Of a stretch of DNA of 64,000 bases, positions 45,529 through 56,300 are shown piece by piece. The translations under genes and the position numbers were made by a program. Origin of the DNA: Clostridium intestinale DSM 6191. Lineage in GTDB: Bacteria; Bacillota; Clostridia; Clostridiales; Clostridiaceae. The DNA is taken from contig NZ_FQXU01000005.1 in NCBI RefSeq assembly GCF_900130055.1, forward strand, positions 124,001-188,000. The letters are read 5' to 3'. Below the pieces are notes generated by a model. That model did no database searches, was not told the DNA's origin, and saw only the letters and a list, made by a program, of their open reading frames with translations. Every line of letters begins with the position of its first letter. Position 1 is the first letter of the stretch.

Positions 45529-45567
45529 ACCCACGAAAATCTAAAATTTAGATTTTCGTGGGTCTTT
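45529..45567 (+). terminator. Hairpin after remnant A
   Basis: Perfect 17-bp inverted repeat starting ACCCACGAAAATCTAAA, with a T-rich end. Resembles in position and outer bases the hairpins after remnants B and C, suggesting they are old ssrA terminators. Confidence 0.75.
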
Positions 45568-45773
45568 TATTTTATAGAAATAAATTCATTTTAAAAATCA
45601 AGAGAATTGTTTTAGATATATAGATGAAGAAAGATCTTTATGCGTATGTAAAAGTGTTGTTAGTCATTAGTAATTTTGCCTGTATACAAATAAAAAAATT
45701 AAATTATTTAATAAATAGAATAGTAATTGTGAATAATAAGTTAGTAAATATAAATTAAAAAAGGAGATGTATT
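45568..45773. other. Spacer between remnant A and the fasciclin gene
   Basis: AT-rich, no ORF of note. With remnant A and the repeat before it, 45377-45773 is a gene-free stretch. Confidence 0.5.
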
Positions 45774-46310
45774 ATGAAAAAGAAAATTAGTAAACTTATA
45801 GCTTTATCAATAATGGTATTATTATTTAATATTATTGGGGAAAATAGTTACGCTTATGCACAAGTTACATATTTAGCTCAGGAACAACAAAATAATTCAA
45901 AGGATATTGTTGATATTGCTACTGGAGACAAAAGGTTTAAAACTTTAGTGACTGCTTTAAAGGCTGCAGGATTGGTTGATACCCTTAAAGGGCAAGGGCC
46001 ATTTACAGTATTTGCACCTACAGATGATGCGTTTGCAAAGCTTCCAAACAACACAGTAAGCGATCTTTTAAAACCAGAAAACAAGGAAACTCTCGTAAAG
46101 ATTTTAACTTATCATGTTGCACCTCAAAAGCTTACTGCAGCAGAAGTATTAAAGTTAAATGGTAAAGAGTTAAAAATGGCAAATGGGGAAAACGCTAAAA
46201 TAGAAGTGAAAAATAATGAAGTATATATTGATGGGGCTAAGGTTGTAGTTACTGATATTATGGCTAAAAATGGAGTAATACATGTAATAGATACAGTTAT
46301 GATGCCATAG
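45774..46310 (+). CDS. Secreted fasciclin (FAS1) domain protein
   Basis: 178 residues. Signal peptide (about 1-28, SYAYA), then a single FAS1 domain (about 42-178) with the H1 motif GPFTVFAPTDDAFAKLP and the H2-like region LTYHVAPQKL and GVIHVIDTVMMP. Such domains mediate adhesion to matrix or sugars; function here is unproven. It has a good GGAGAT site and stands alone between ssrA remnants A and B, forming a one-gene segment. Confidence 0.92.
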   Translation: MKKKISKLIALSIMVLLFNIIGENSYAYAQVTYLAQEQQNNSKDIVDIATGDKRFKTLVTALKAAGLVDTLKGQGPFTVFAPTDDAFAKLPNNTVSDLLKPENKETLVKILTYHVAPQKLTAAEVLKLNGKELKMANGENAKIEVKNNEVYIDGAKVVVTDIMAKNGVIHVIDTVMMP

Positions 46311-46430
46311 ATAAAGAATAATAGTTGCGTATATTTATTGAGAATTTTCTGTATTAAAAGAAGCTATTAGAGCTTGATAATAAGTCTAGATATATTATTG
46401 TATATTTTATGGGTGGGTTTTAAAGGTCAT

Positions 46431-46445
46431 GTTTCGCCTCCACCA
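46431..46445 (+). repeat. ssrA 3'-end remnant B (probable att site)
   Basis: GTTTCGCCTCCACCA, the acceptor/CCA end of tmRNA. Shares TTTTAAAGG upstream with remnant C and TAAAAYCCACGA downstream with remnant A. Confidence 0.75.
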
Positions 46446-46446
46446 T

Positions 46447-46508
46447 AAAATCCACGACCATTTGTATGTGCCTTAAATAGCTATATACAGATGATCGTGG
46501 ATTTTTAT
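46447..46508 (+). terminator. Hairpin after remnant B
   Basis: AAAATCCACGA pairs with TCGTGGATTTTT; inner arms CATTTGTAT / ATACAGATG also pair. Could also terminate the MarR gene from the other side. Confidence 0.7.
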
Positions 46509-46572
46509 TCTTACTTGCGGCTTAATCATATACATTTCATAAAAGGTGATATAATCTATAAATTAATCAATA

Positions 46573-47001
46573 TCAGAATTTATTTTTTTCTTCAGAAATC
46601 GTGTGGAGGATTCTTTTTAGAACGATAACTGTTTCTTCTTCCTCTTTCTTAGATAAGTTTTTGGAAAAAATAGCTACTAATTCTAAAAAGGTTGCATCTA
46701 TTTTAGGTATAACCTTTTTTCCTTTCTCTGTTAAATATAGCCTATAAATACGCTTATCATTTTCATCTTGAATTCTTTTTACATAATCATTTTCCATTAG
46801 ATTTTTTACAGCTTTTGCAGTAGTTGATTTACCCACATACAGAAACTCACTTAACTCTTTCTGACTTATACCTTCATTTTTTGAAATAACATATAAAAAG
46901 TCATGTTGACCACTTCTAATATTTAAATCCATAAGCTTTGAATTTATTATGCTCTGAGCATTTCTATAAATTGCTGCATTAAGTTTACTAATGTTCTCCA
47001 T
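46573..47001 (-). CDS. MarR family transcriptional regulator
   Basis: 142 residues on the minus strand, ATG at 47001 with AAGGAGA upstream. Winged-helix domain (about 30-115) with GISQKELSEFLYVGKSTTAKAVKNL and the wing DENDKRIYRLYLTEKG. It lies directly downstream of the MFS transporter gene on the same strand. Both genes have the same CATTAGTTTCCT element before their starts, so it probably represses itself and the pump until a toxic compound binds. Confidence 0.93.
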   Translation of the reverse strand: MENISKLNAAIYRNAQSIINSKLMDLNIRSGQHDFLYVISKNEGISQKELSEFLYVGKSTTAKAVKNLMENDYVKRIQDENDKRIYRLYLTEKGKKVIPKIDATFLELVAIFSKNLSKKEEEETVIVLKRILHTISEEKNKF

Positions 47002-47019
47002 ATTTACGTATCTCCTTTA

Positions 47020-47037
47020 CATTAGTTTCCTATAAAC
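47020..47037 (-). promoter_or_regulatory. Candidate MarR-binding element before marR
   Basis: CATTAGTTTCCTATAAAC (plus-strand reading). It is shared with the element before the MFS gene, but here the right half-site is degenerate. Confidence 0.45.
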
Positions 47038-47137
47038 CCATCTTAAATTATATAGATAAATAATTATGTTTTCAATGATTTACTAAGGTATATATGTTTT
47101 GAGATTTTGTGTTACATACAAATCATGAGGTAAAATA

Positions 47138-48316
47138 CTACTTTTGTACTGGTGATTGAAGTTTTCTTTTTCTACCAATAATGAAATAGAGAATAAATGC
47201 TATAACAGCTGACCCACTTGCCCAAAGATACATTTGAGCATATCCAACGTGTGATGAAACTACTCCTAAAATTACTGCACCTAATCCTACACCGCAATCA
47301 AATGCAGTGAAAAATGTAGCATTAGCAGCACCTAAACGTGAAGCTGGAACACCAGTCATTGCCATTGTCTGTAAACTAGATTGAGTTGCTCCAAAGCCTA
47401 TTCCGTAAATAAATGCAGCGATTAAAAACATGCTGATATTTGAAGCCTCAGATAACAATGCCATAGATATAATTACACATATAAAACCTGGAATAATTGC
47501 ATAGTCAAATCCTAATTTATCTATTATTTTACCGAATATTGGTCTAGAAATAAATAAGGATATGGCATAGACTGTAAAGAAAACTCCAATGTTCTCTATG
47601 CCTTTTTGTGAAGCATAAAGAGGTAGGAAACTGGTTAATGCACCATAAGTTATTGTTATAAAAAATACTATAATAGAAGGGTTTATAGATACTTTTTCAT
47701 ACAAGGAAGCCTTTGTTTTAGTTTGCTCTTTATTCTCAATTTTTTTGTATTCTAATTTAAAGGCAACAATGCCACCAAGTACGGCTAGTAGAGTAGATAA
47801 TAAAAATAGAAATTGAAAGCTATATTTTGATATTACAAATAGTCCAATTGTAGGGGCTACTGCCATGGCTAAGCTACTTGTCAAACTAAAATATCCCATT
47901 CCTTCGCCAAAACGATCCTTTGGTATATTATCTGAAGCAATTGTATTAGAAGCTGTACTTGCTGCACCCCAGCCAAAGCCATGGATAAAACGTATCATAA
48001 TAATTGCACTAATAAATGGAACTAGTGAATAAGAAAATACTGATATAATAAATATAAATAATCCAACTAAAAACACCTTTTGTCGACCTAATTTATCAAG
48101 AAGCAATCCCGAGATTGGCCTAATTATTACTGAAGATACTACAAATGCTCCAGTTACTAATCCAATAACAGAGTTTGTTCCTCCAAGGTTTTTAGCATAC
48201 ATCGGAAGTGTAGGTAATAACATTTGAAATCCGAAAAATATTAATAAGTTTATAGCGTTGATAATTACGAAGTTTTTTGTCCAAAGAACCTTATCTTTGT
48301 GTATGTTTTTTTTCAT
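47138..48316 (-). CDS. Major facilitator superfamily drug-efflux-type transporter
   Basis: 392 residues from the ATG at 48316 (AGGAGAG upstream); the longer frame to 48472 has no matching site. Twelve predicted transmembrane helices. The motif A region between helices 2 and 3 reads GLLLDKLGRQKVFLVG. The corresponding second-half loop reads GKIIDKLGFDYAIIPG. Antiporter-type proton-drug exporters have this form. Adjacent MarR gene and shared operator element support an inducible multidrug pump. Substrate unknown. Confidence 0.9.
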   Translation of the reverse strand: MKKNIHKDKVLWTKNFVIINAINLLIFFGFQMLLPTLPMYAKNLGGTNSVIGLVTGAFVVSSVIIRPISGLLLDKLGRQKVFLVGLFIFIISVFSYSLVPFISAIIMIRFIHGFGWGAASTASNTIASDNIPKDRFGEGMGYFSLTSSLAMAVAPTIGLFVISKYSFQFLFLLSTLLAVLGGIVAFKLEYKKIENKEQTKTKASLYEKVSINPSIIVFFITITYGALTSFLPLYASQKGIENIGVFFTVYAISLFISRPIFGKIIDKLGFDYAIIPGFICVIISMALLSEASNISMFLIAAFIYGIGFGATQSSLQTMAMTGVPASRLGAANATFFTAFDCGVGLGAVILGVVSSHVGYAQMYLWASGSAVIAFILYFIIGRKRKLQSPVQK

Positions 48317-48336
48317 GAATATTCTCTCCTTTACAA

Positions 48337-48358
48337 CATTAGTTTCCTTTGCAACTAA
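48337..48358 (-). promoter_or_regulatory. Candidate MarR operator before the MFS gene
   Basis: TTAGTT-N8-AACTAA inverted repeat (48339-48358) within CATTAGTTTCCTTTGCAAC, just upstream of the MFS start. Confidence 0.55.
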
Positions 48359-48571
48359 TTTGTTAGCGGATTCAATAAAATGAAATGTAAGTTCTAAACA
48401 TGATATTTTGACTATGACTATAGTATCAATTATTTTGATTATAATCATGTAATTGCACAAAGGTAAATCCAAGTGTAAAACAACAGTATATAGAGATATT
48501 TTTTTGTAGAAAAATTTATTTTAATGATATAATAACTTATTGGTGCATTTAGCACATATAAGGAGAGAATG

Positions 48572-49156
48572 ATGGTAAAGAGAAAAATATCAGAAATATA
48601 CAACAATGAATTAACCACAAAAAAGAACTTATTAGAAGCTATAAATGTTGTGAAGGCTTCAAAGAATACATTAAATGATGAAGATATGCAAAGCTTGTAT
48701 AATGAAATTTATAACAGTATTGATGAAATGAAGGACAAAGTAAAAGCTAATACAATACTTTATCTGAAAAATCATCTAAAAAGTATCTTGGGTAAATATG
48801 TGAAAGACAAAGAAGAAAATAAAACAAGTCATTTTATTGAATTTTTTAAAAAAGCATATCCTCCAAAATCAAGAAGAAAAGATTTTACTTGGGTTCTAAT
48901 AGATATTAATAAAATATCTTATGAACAAATTTGGCATACCTTAACTTATATAAACAATTTGAATTTAAAGGGAAAGAAATTCACAAGCGAAGAAAAAGAC
49001 GATATTATACCTATGATAGATAAGTTATTAAGCTCTGGTGATAGTAAATATATCAATCAAATAAAGAGTTTTTCAAGCCTTCAAAGTGAGCTTAATATCA
49101 AAATAGTGCTTGTAGAAAATGAAGATAACCTATTAAAGACAAAGAGAATTAAATAA
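48572..49156 (+). CDS. Uncharacterised 194-residue charged protein
   Basis: Two ATGs in tandem (48569 and 48572); the second is at better distance (5 bases) from AGGAGA. No signal peptide or membrane segment. Helical, highly charged, with KSRRKDFTWVLIDINKISYEQIWHTLTYINNLNL in the middle as the most structured-looking part. No family recognised. It lies between ssrA remnants B and C with the MarR/MFS pair, on the opposite strand from them. Confidence 0.6.
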   Translation: MVKRKISEIYNNELTTKKNLLEAINVVKASKNTLNDEDMQSLYNEIYNSIDEMKDKVKANTILYLKNHLKSILGKYVKDKEENKTSHFIEFFKKAYPPKSRRKDFTWVLIDINKISYEQIWHTLTYINNLNLKGKKFTSEEKDDIIPMIDKLLSSGDSKYINQIKSFSSLQSELNIKIVLVENEDNLLKTKRIK

Positions 49157-49273
49157 TTCTTTGATTTGGTAAAGTTGAAAAATTATTAACTGTAAGGCAA
49201 AGATTAATTAAAAAATAGGGGTGAAGTAACAAGAGGATATATTATAGTAGATTATAGTGTATTTTAAAGGGTT

Positions 49274-49290
49274 ATGTTTCGCCTCCAACA
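49274..49290 (+). repeat. ssrA 3'-end remnant C (probable att site)
   Basis: ATGTTTCGCCTCCAACA, almost the same as remnant B but with CCAACA in place of CCACCA. Upstream TTTTAAAGG is shared with B. Confidence 0.7.
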
Positions 49291-49292
49291 TT

Positions 49293-49327
49293 AAATCCAA
49301 GGCATATATGTCGTGGATTTTTTTAGG
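49293..49327 (+). terminator. Hairpin after remnant C
   Basis: AAATCCAAGG / TCGTGGATTT imperfect stem followed by a T run; a shorter relative of the hairpin after remnant B. Confidence 0.65.
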
Positions 49328-49528
49328 TTTAAGTTATTATAAGTAGGTACTAAAATTAAAGAATTTAAAACTTGATATATATTATATTTATTGAAACAAT
49401 TTACTTTTTGAGGTATTATTTGAAGTGATGGCATTTATATTAATGGTTTATGATAACGATTAGAATATAATTTGCCTATACAAAAATTAAGCATATAAAA
49501 ATATGTATAAAAGAAGGGATTGAGTATT

Positions 49529-49732
49529 ATGGATTATGTTGTTTTGCAAGTTGTACTAAAAGAAAAATTTATTGGGACAGGCTCTGGAAATTTGACAGAA
49601 TTAGAAAAAGTGATAAACACACAAGCTAGTAAAGGTTATAGATTACATACTATTACTACTGCTTCAGCTGGTAGCAAAGGTTTGATGGGTGGAGATAGAA
49701 TTCAAGCTACATTAGTTTTTGAAAAATTATAA
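49529..49732 (+). CDS. Small DUF4177 family protein
   Basis: 67 residues from the ATG at 49529, 9 bases after AGAAGGGA; a TTG three codons earlier is less likely. MDYVVLQVVLKEKF, LEKVINTQASKGYRLHTITTAS and ATLVFEKL match the small beta-alpha-beta DUF4177 fold. Function unknown. A monocistronic gene within the ssrA accretion zone. Confidence 0.8.
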   Translation: MDYVVLQVVLKEKFIGTGSGNLTELEKVINTQASKGYRLHTITTASAGSKGLMGGDRIQATLVFEKL

Positions 49733-50139
49733 TAAATCAAAGAACTTAATTAATAATTGTGGTTAAGTATGAATAGTGGATTTATTTAAATATAATCCAC
49801 CACTACCACATGGAGCCTAGGCAGAGATGTCTAGGTTATTTCATTTTATTTTTACAAACCTTTTATTAAAATCTAAACTACTTTCTAGAAACTAATTTGA
49901 ATAGCAAAATGTGCTCTTTGAGACCAAAAGCACCACTTGGCACAGGCAAGGTTTATTAAAGTTAAGTTATATTTTCTAAAATACTTAAGAATTTTTAAGA
50001 TTTGGTTTATGAAAAACTTAAGATAGTTCTTATAAAATAGTATTATGAGGTAATAAGTATAAAAGAATAAAAATTTATAAGTGGAAGTATGTTTGCAATG
50101 GAATATACACAAAGGACTAGAATATAAGGAGTTATAAAA
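49733..50139. other. Gene-free spacer with hairpins and a dispersed repeat
   Basis: Contains GTGGATTTATTT...AATCCAC (49777-49801) and CCTAG...CTAGG (49813-49832) inverted repeats. A relative of the 45434 repeat lies at 49911-49976 (CTCTTTGAG...TTATTAAAGTTAAG). No ORF of note. Confidence 0.5.
49911..49976 (+). repeat. Short dispersed repeat, copy 2
   Basis: Relative of 45434-45500: CTCTTTGAG near the start, AAGCAC and GCAC blocks, then TTATTAAAGTTAAGTTATAT. Confidence 0.5.
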
Positions 50140-52502
50140 ATGAATGATTTAAGGAATATTGTAGGATTGACTAATGAACAAGTAGAAATACAAAAAAGAT
50201 CAGGATTAAGTAATACAGCAGTAAAACCCCTATCAAAAACTAAATTACAGATAATTATATCAAATGTATTTACTTATTTTAATTTAGTTTTTGCAATCAT
50301 TACAATATTGCTGATATCAGTAAAATCTTATAGAGATTTAACTTTTTTACCGATTATTATTGCTAATATTTTAATTGGAATTATACAAGAATTAAGAGCA
50401 AAAAAAGTTTTAGATAAACTTACTATGATAAATACACCATGTTCTTTAGCGATTCGTAATGGGAAAAGAGTGAAAATTCCAGTTCACGAACTTGTTAAAG
50501 ATGATATTGTGATATTTAAAGCAGGTAATCAAATATCTGCAGATTGTATAATAATAAAAGGAGATGTAACAGTTAATGAAGCCTTACTTACGGGAGAAGC
50601 AGACGAAGTACATAAATATGAAGGTGATACCTTAATGTCTGGAAGTTTTGTTGTATCTGGACAATGTTATGCTAGACTAGAAAAAGTAGGGGAAGAGTCT
50701 TATATATCACAACTAACATTAGAAGCAAAAGCATCAAAAAAGGAAGAACAATCCAAAATAATAAGATCTTTAAATAAGATTGTAAAAATAGTAGGAATTA
50801 TTATAATACCAATAGGTATAACTTTATTTTATCAACAATACATAGTTCAAGGAGAAAGTGCAAAAATAAGCATTCAAGCAATGGTTGCAGCAATAATAGG
50901 AATGATTCCAGAAGGATTGTTTTTATTGGCAAGTGTAACATTAGCAATAAGTGCAATGAAACTTGCAAAAGGAAAAGTTCTTCTTCATGATATGAAATCA
51001 ATTGAAACATTGGCAAGGGTTGATACCTTATGTGTTGATAAAACAGGAACCATAACAGATGGTACAATGAAAGTAATTGATATGTACTTATTAAATAAAA
51101 AGATGATTTAATAAAAATAAAAGATTTAATCGGTGATTTTTCATATGCGCAGAGTGCTGATAATATAACAATGAAAGCAATAAAGGAGTATTTTACAAAA
51201 TCAACTGGAAGAAAAGCAAAATCAATATCAGGTTTTTCATCAGAATTTAAATATAGTGGGGTTGAATTTGAGGAGGAATCTGTAATATTAGGAGCTCCAG
51301 AGATGGTTTTAAAAAACATATACAATGAATATGAAGATAAAATAGAGGAATATAGCAATCAAGGGTATCGTGTATTAGTATTTGGAAAATATGAAGGAAT
51401 ACCAAACGGAAAAGAATTAACAGGAAAAGTTATTCCTTATTGTTTAATTATACTATCTAATCCAATTAGAGAAAATACTCCAGAAACTTTTAAATATTTC
51501 TATGAGCAAGGTGTAGATATAAAAGTTATTTCAGGAGATAATCCTATTACGGTTTCAAAAATCGCAAAACAAGCAAAAATTGAAAATGCAGATGATTACA
51601 TAGATTGCTCACGTTTATCAGATGACAAGGCAATAGAAAATGCAGCCAATGAATATACGGTATTTGGAAGAGTGACACCAGAACAAAAAAGAAAATTAAT
51701 AAGAGCATTAAAAAAACAAGGAAAGACTGTGGCAATGACAGGAGATGGAGTAAATGACATTTTAGCTTTAAAAGAAGCTGATTGTTCAATAGCAATGGCT
51801 TCTGGAAGTGAAGCAGCAGTGCAAGCATCTCAACTTGTATTATTAGAATCAGATTTTTCTAAGATGCCTAATATCGTAAAAGAAGGAAGGCGAGTAGTTA
51901 ACAACTTGGAAAGATCAGGTAGTTTATTTTTAGTAAAAAATATATTTTCTATTTTAACAGCAATACTAGCAATTTCTTTTAGAATGAGATATCCATTAAC
52001 ACCATCACAAATTTCACTTATTAGTATGTTTACAATAGGGATTCCAGCATTTTTATTATCACAAATACCAAACACAGATATAATAAAAGGAAATTTTGCA
52101 AAAAATATTATATTAAAAGCACTTCCAGGGGGATTAACAGATACAATAATCGTAGCTATTATGGTGACTGTTGGAATATATTTTGATGCAAGTGTATCAG
52201 ATACTTCAACAGCATCAACAATATTACTAGCAATAGTAGGACTAATGGTCTTATATAATATTAGCAAACCAATGAATAATTATAAATTTGCAATATGGAT
52301 AGCTTGCACTTTAGGATTGATTTTGAGCATGATATTTTTTAAAGATTTATTTGCTCTAACAAAAAGTATGGCTATACAAGCAGTTTTATTATGTATAAAT
52401 TTTTCAATTATGACAGAACCAATTTTGCGATATATAACCAAAATGATCAATTGGATAAATTTACTTTTAGAACGACATAGTAAGGAAAGATTTAATAATT
52501 AA
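50140..52502 (+). pseudogene. P-type cation-transporting ATPase, split by a frameshift near 51100-51111
   Basis: The first frame (50140-51111, 323 residues) carries the actuator (LLTGEADEV), the M4 PEGL motif (MIPEGLFLLASVTLA) and the phosphorylation site D300 in DKTGTITDG, then stops. A -1 shift at AATAAAAAGATG continues as DDLIKIKDLIGDFSYAQSAD into the second frame (ATG at 51171, to 52502). That part holds the nucleotide-binding domain, the MTGDGVND hinge and the C-terminal membrane helices. Together they would make about 787 residues, normal for Ca/Mn-type P-ATPases. A lost A in the A-run explains it most simply. The M4 PEGL motif favours a divalent-cation pump. Confidence 0.85.
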
Positions 52503-52531
52503 ACAAAAAAGATTATATAAATTTTAGAGAA

Positions 52532-52985
52532 GATGTTAAAAATATTTTTTCTATTGCAGTTAATTGAAGAGTTTGGAGTAAGTGATACTGAAGAGGTTAT
52601 ACCAAATGAAGAGATATATATGAATCCTTATACAATGATAAATCTCAAAGCTTTTATATTTATGTAGATAATAAAAAAGTTGGTGGTGTTGTTTTGAATA
52701 TAGATACTAAAATACATCATAATAGTTTGGATTTATTGTATATTTATCCAGATTGTCATAGTAAAGGACTTGGATATAATGTATGGAAGAAGACTGAATA
52801 AAAGTACTCAGAAACAGAAGTTTGGTAAACTATTAAACCTTATTTTGAAAAGTGAAATATAAATTTTTATATAAATAAATGTGAATTTCATATTGTTGAA
52901 TTTTTAATAAACAGCATAAAGATAAAATGGCAAACATTGTTGAAAAACATTCAATACTCATGCTAATGTGTATATTAAGGAATAA
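52532..52985 (+). pseudogene. GNAT acetyltransferase pseudogene
   Basis: An ATG opens LIEEFGVSDTEEVIPNEEIY, then the frame shifts near 52650. The next frame gives SFYIYVDNKKVGGVVLNI and the acetyl-CoA-binding-type stretch IYPDCHSKGLGYNVWKKTE. Several stops follow (TAA at about 52798 and beyond), though GNAT-like residues (PYFEK, INFYINKCEFHIV) can still be read. A dead N-acetyltransferase. Confidence 0.7.
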
Positions 52986-53014
52986 TCTACTAGAGTTTTA
53001 TAATCAATACGGTA

Positions 53015-53158
53015 GTGAGTATTTTGGAAGTGGCTGACACCAACAAAATTAAAAAAATTGATTATTTTGCCATAGAAGAAGTGCAACTAGCTAATGGTCA
53101 AATTTTCTTCTTGTGTCTAAGCAAACCAAAAATAAGGGAGTTATTGGAGTGTGAATAA
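53015..53158 (+). pseudogene. 47-codon open fragment, unidentified
   Basis: Starts at a GTG without a clear ribosome-binding site; encodes KKIDYFAIEEVQLANGQIFF and ends LLECE within the following hairpin. Coding-like composition. Probably the end of a deleted gene. Confidence 0.35.
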
Positions 53159-53176
53159 ATTCAATAACTCCCTTTA
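53134..53176 (+). terminator. Terminator before the dockerin gene
   Basis: AAGGGAGTTATTG pairs perfectly with CAATAACTCCCTT; T-rich tail. Confidence 0.8.
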
Positions 53177-53322
53177 AAATTGTTATCATTATTTTGTTGT
53201 GCTAATGCAACATCAGAAACATTTCGCTACTCTTAATTTATTCTTTTTAACATTATATTTACATGTTTACACATTATGTTAAAATATAAGTATGCTAAAA
53301 GGGAATTAAGGTGGGGGATTTT

Positions 53323-56300
53323 ATGAAAAAGGTATTTAAGAAAATTCTTATTTTTTTTCTGATTATTTGGATTATGCCAATGGGATTAGTAAAGGCTAAA
53401 TCAGAAGTTTTAAATGATACAACTTTAAATAAGAACTTAGATGTTAACAAAGACTTGGTAGTTGATATTAAAGATTTAGCACAGGTATCTATAAATTATA
53501 ACATTAATAGCAAAATGCCTGGATGGCAAGAAAAATATGATTTTAACGGTGATGGTATTATTGATATATATGATCTTACTATGGTGTCTAGATTTATAAA
53601 TAGTACAATTGTAATAAGTAGTAATGTAATCAAGACTGTTGAACAAGGGAAAGCATACTCATTACCTCAAACTATTAGTGCCAATATGGGTAATAACTAT
53701 TATGTAGATTTGTTAGTTAAATGGAACTCAACAGCAGTTAATACTTCAAAGGTTGGACAATATAATTATACAGGTACAGTATTAGACTATAACAAGTCGA
53801 TAACATTAACTTTAAACGTTGAACCACCTAATAACGCTAATATAAATAATTATGGGTTTGCAACATTTGATGGCACATGTGTATATTATGGAAATCCGAT
53901 AAATGAAGGAAAATTATCAAAGGCAAAAATCGACGGTAGTAGTGTTACAAAGATAAACGATGATCAAGCGCTATTTATAAATGTTCAAGAGAATTATATT
54001 TATTATTGCAATCTGTCAGATAATAATAGTGTATATAAAGTTAATAAAGATGGAACAGGAAGAACAAAACTAACGACAGAGCCTGCTACTTATCTAAGGG
54101 TGTATAATAATTCAATCTATTACCAGAATATTAATGATAATTATAGTTTATATAGAATGGATTTAATAGGAAGCAATAAGGCTAAAGTAACTGAAGATAT
54201 ACCAATTTATATTAATTTATATGAAAAATATATGTACTATAGTAATCTTTCAGATTACGGGGAGATTACTAAAGTGAATTTAGATAATAAATCTAAGATC
54301 GCCCTTAATTCAGCGCAGTCATTATATATTAGCGTGTTAGGAAATTATATTTTTTATCAAGATTATAATGATAAGTTTATCTATAGAATGAATACAGACG
54401 GTACAAATATAACACTTCTAAGAGCAGTTAATGGCATAGAATTGAATGCAATAAATGACTGGGTGTACTATATAAATGAAAGTGATGGAAATACTCTACA
54501 TAGGGTTAAAGATGATGGCAGTATTGATGAAAAACTTAATAATTTTCCTATTACTGATATTAATATAACTGGTAATAGAGTATTTTTATATGATGAAAAT
54601 GGTTATTTGTATAGTAGTAAGCTAGATGGAACAGATTTGAAGCTTTTTGGTATATGTAGGACTATCTTAAATATCGATGATCAGAATATACAAGTTGGAC
54701 AAGGTGATTATTGTGAACTACCTCAGTATTTTCTGGCTAGGATGACAGATGGCTCAAAGTTAATGCTACCAGTTCTTTGGAATTCTTATGATATTGACAC
54801 CAGTAAAAAAGCAACTTATGCATATAAAGGAGTAGTTCAAGGATATAACAAAGAGATTAATTTATCAGTTCAAATTGTGGAAAGAGGAAATAGTAACGGA
54901 AATAGTGTTTATGAAGGTTTGGTTATAGAAAAAAATGGATGGGAATATTTTTCTGATATAGGTGATGGAAAGCTTTATAAAATTAAATCTGATGAAACAT
55001 GTAAAATTAAACTTAGTGATGATCAAGTGAAAAATATTAATGTAATAGGAGATTGGGTTTACTATAGAAATGTTTCTGATAACGATAAGCTTTATAAAGT
55101 TAAGAGCGATGGGTCTTTAAGAACATTAGTATGTAGTGATTCTATGGAAAATTTAAGTATCGTAGGAGATTGGGTTTTTTATTCAAATACCACTGATAAT
55201 CATTTTTTATATAAAGTCAAAACTGATGGAACAAATAGAACTAAACTAAGTGAAGAATATGTTAGCAATGTAAACGTGATGGGCAACTGGATTTATTATT
55301 TAAGTGTTACGGATAGAAGTAAGATATACAAAATAAATAAAGATGGTTACGAAAGGACTAGGCTAACAAATCATGAAAGTTATAGTCTAATTGTTTCAGG
55401 GAATAATTTGTTTGCTAAATATTCCTCAGGTATTTTAAAGATGAATACAGATGGCTCTAATCAAGAGGAGATATCAGCTGATTCATATATTTTAAATTAT
55501 AATGTATCAGGAGATAAAATTTACTATTATGATAGTATAGATTATAAGCTTAGAGTAATGAATACTGACGGAAGTGGAAGAAAGGTCTTAAGTCAAGACA
55601 AGTTAGCAGATGGTACATTCAGCCTAAATAATATACAAATAAATGGTGAGTGGATTTACTATAAAAATATTTCAGGGCATTCGAAAATGTATAAAGTAAA
55701 AAATGATGGATCAGGAAGACAAAGATTCGGTGTGGATATGACTATAAAAAATATTGAGCAATTTAGTGTTAGCGTTAAATTAGGAGAAACGTATAATCTT
55801 CCATCCACAATTATTGCTACAATTTCTAGTGATGAAAAGATTTATGTACCTGTTAAATGGAACATAGAGAAAGTTGATACTTTTAAACTAGGAAGCAGTA
55901 CTTATGAAGGAACAGTAAATGGATATAGTGGTAATGTAAAATTAACTGTTATTGTTGTAGATAAAGAAGTTGCAGGCAATATACCAAATCAAGATTTCGT
56001 TGCACAATCTGGTGAGTGGACTATTATCAATAACTTTAAGATGAAAGAAGATGGTACTGAAAAAGGATACTTTATTAACGACTGGGTTAACAATCCAAAT
56101 GTGGTTGGAGATTGGGTGTATTATTCTAATGGATATCTTAATAAGGTTAAGATTGATGGGACAGGTTTAACAGAGATATGTGACGATAGTGCGGTTATGA
56201 TTAGTGTATTGGGTGATTGGATTTACTATATAAATAATAGTGATGATGGGAAACTTTACAAGATAAGGCTTTGTGGACTTGATAAGTCAAAAGTTACAGA

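Larger units (their letters stand above)
49157..49528. other. Spacer containing ssrA remnant C
   Basis: No gene. It holds remnant C and its hairpin, then AT-rich DNA leading to the DUF4177 gene. Confidence 0.5.
52503..53322. other. Decayed-gene region between the ATPase and the dockerin protein
   Basis: Holds a broken GNAT gene, a 47-codon fragment and a terminator; no intact gene. Confidence 0.6.
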
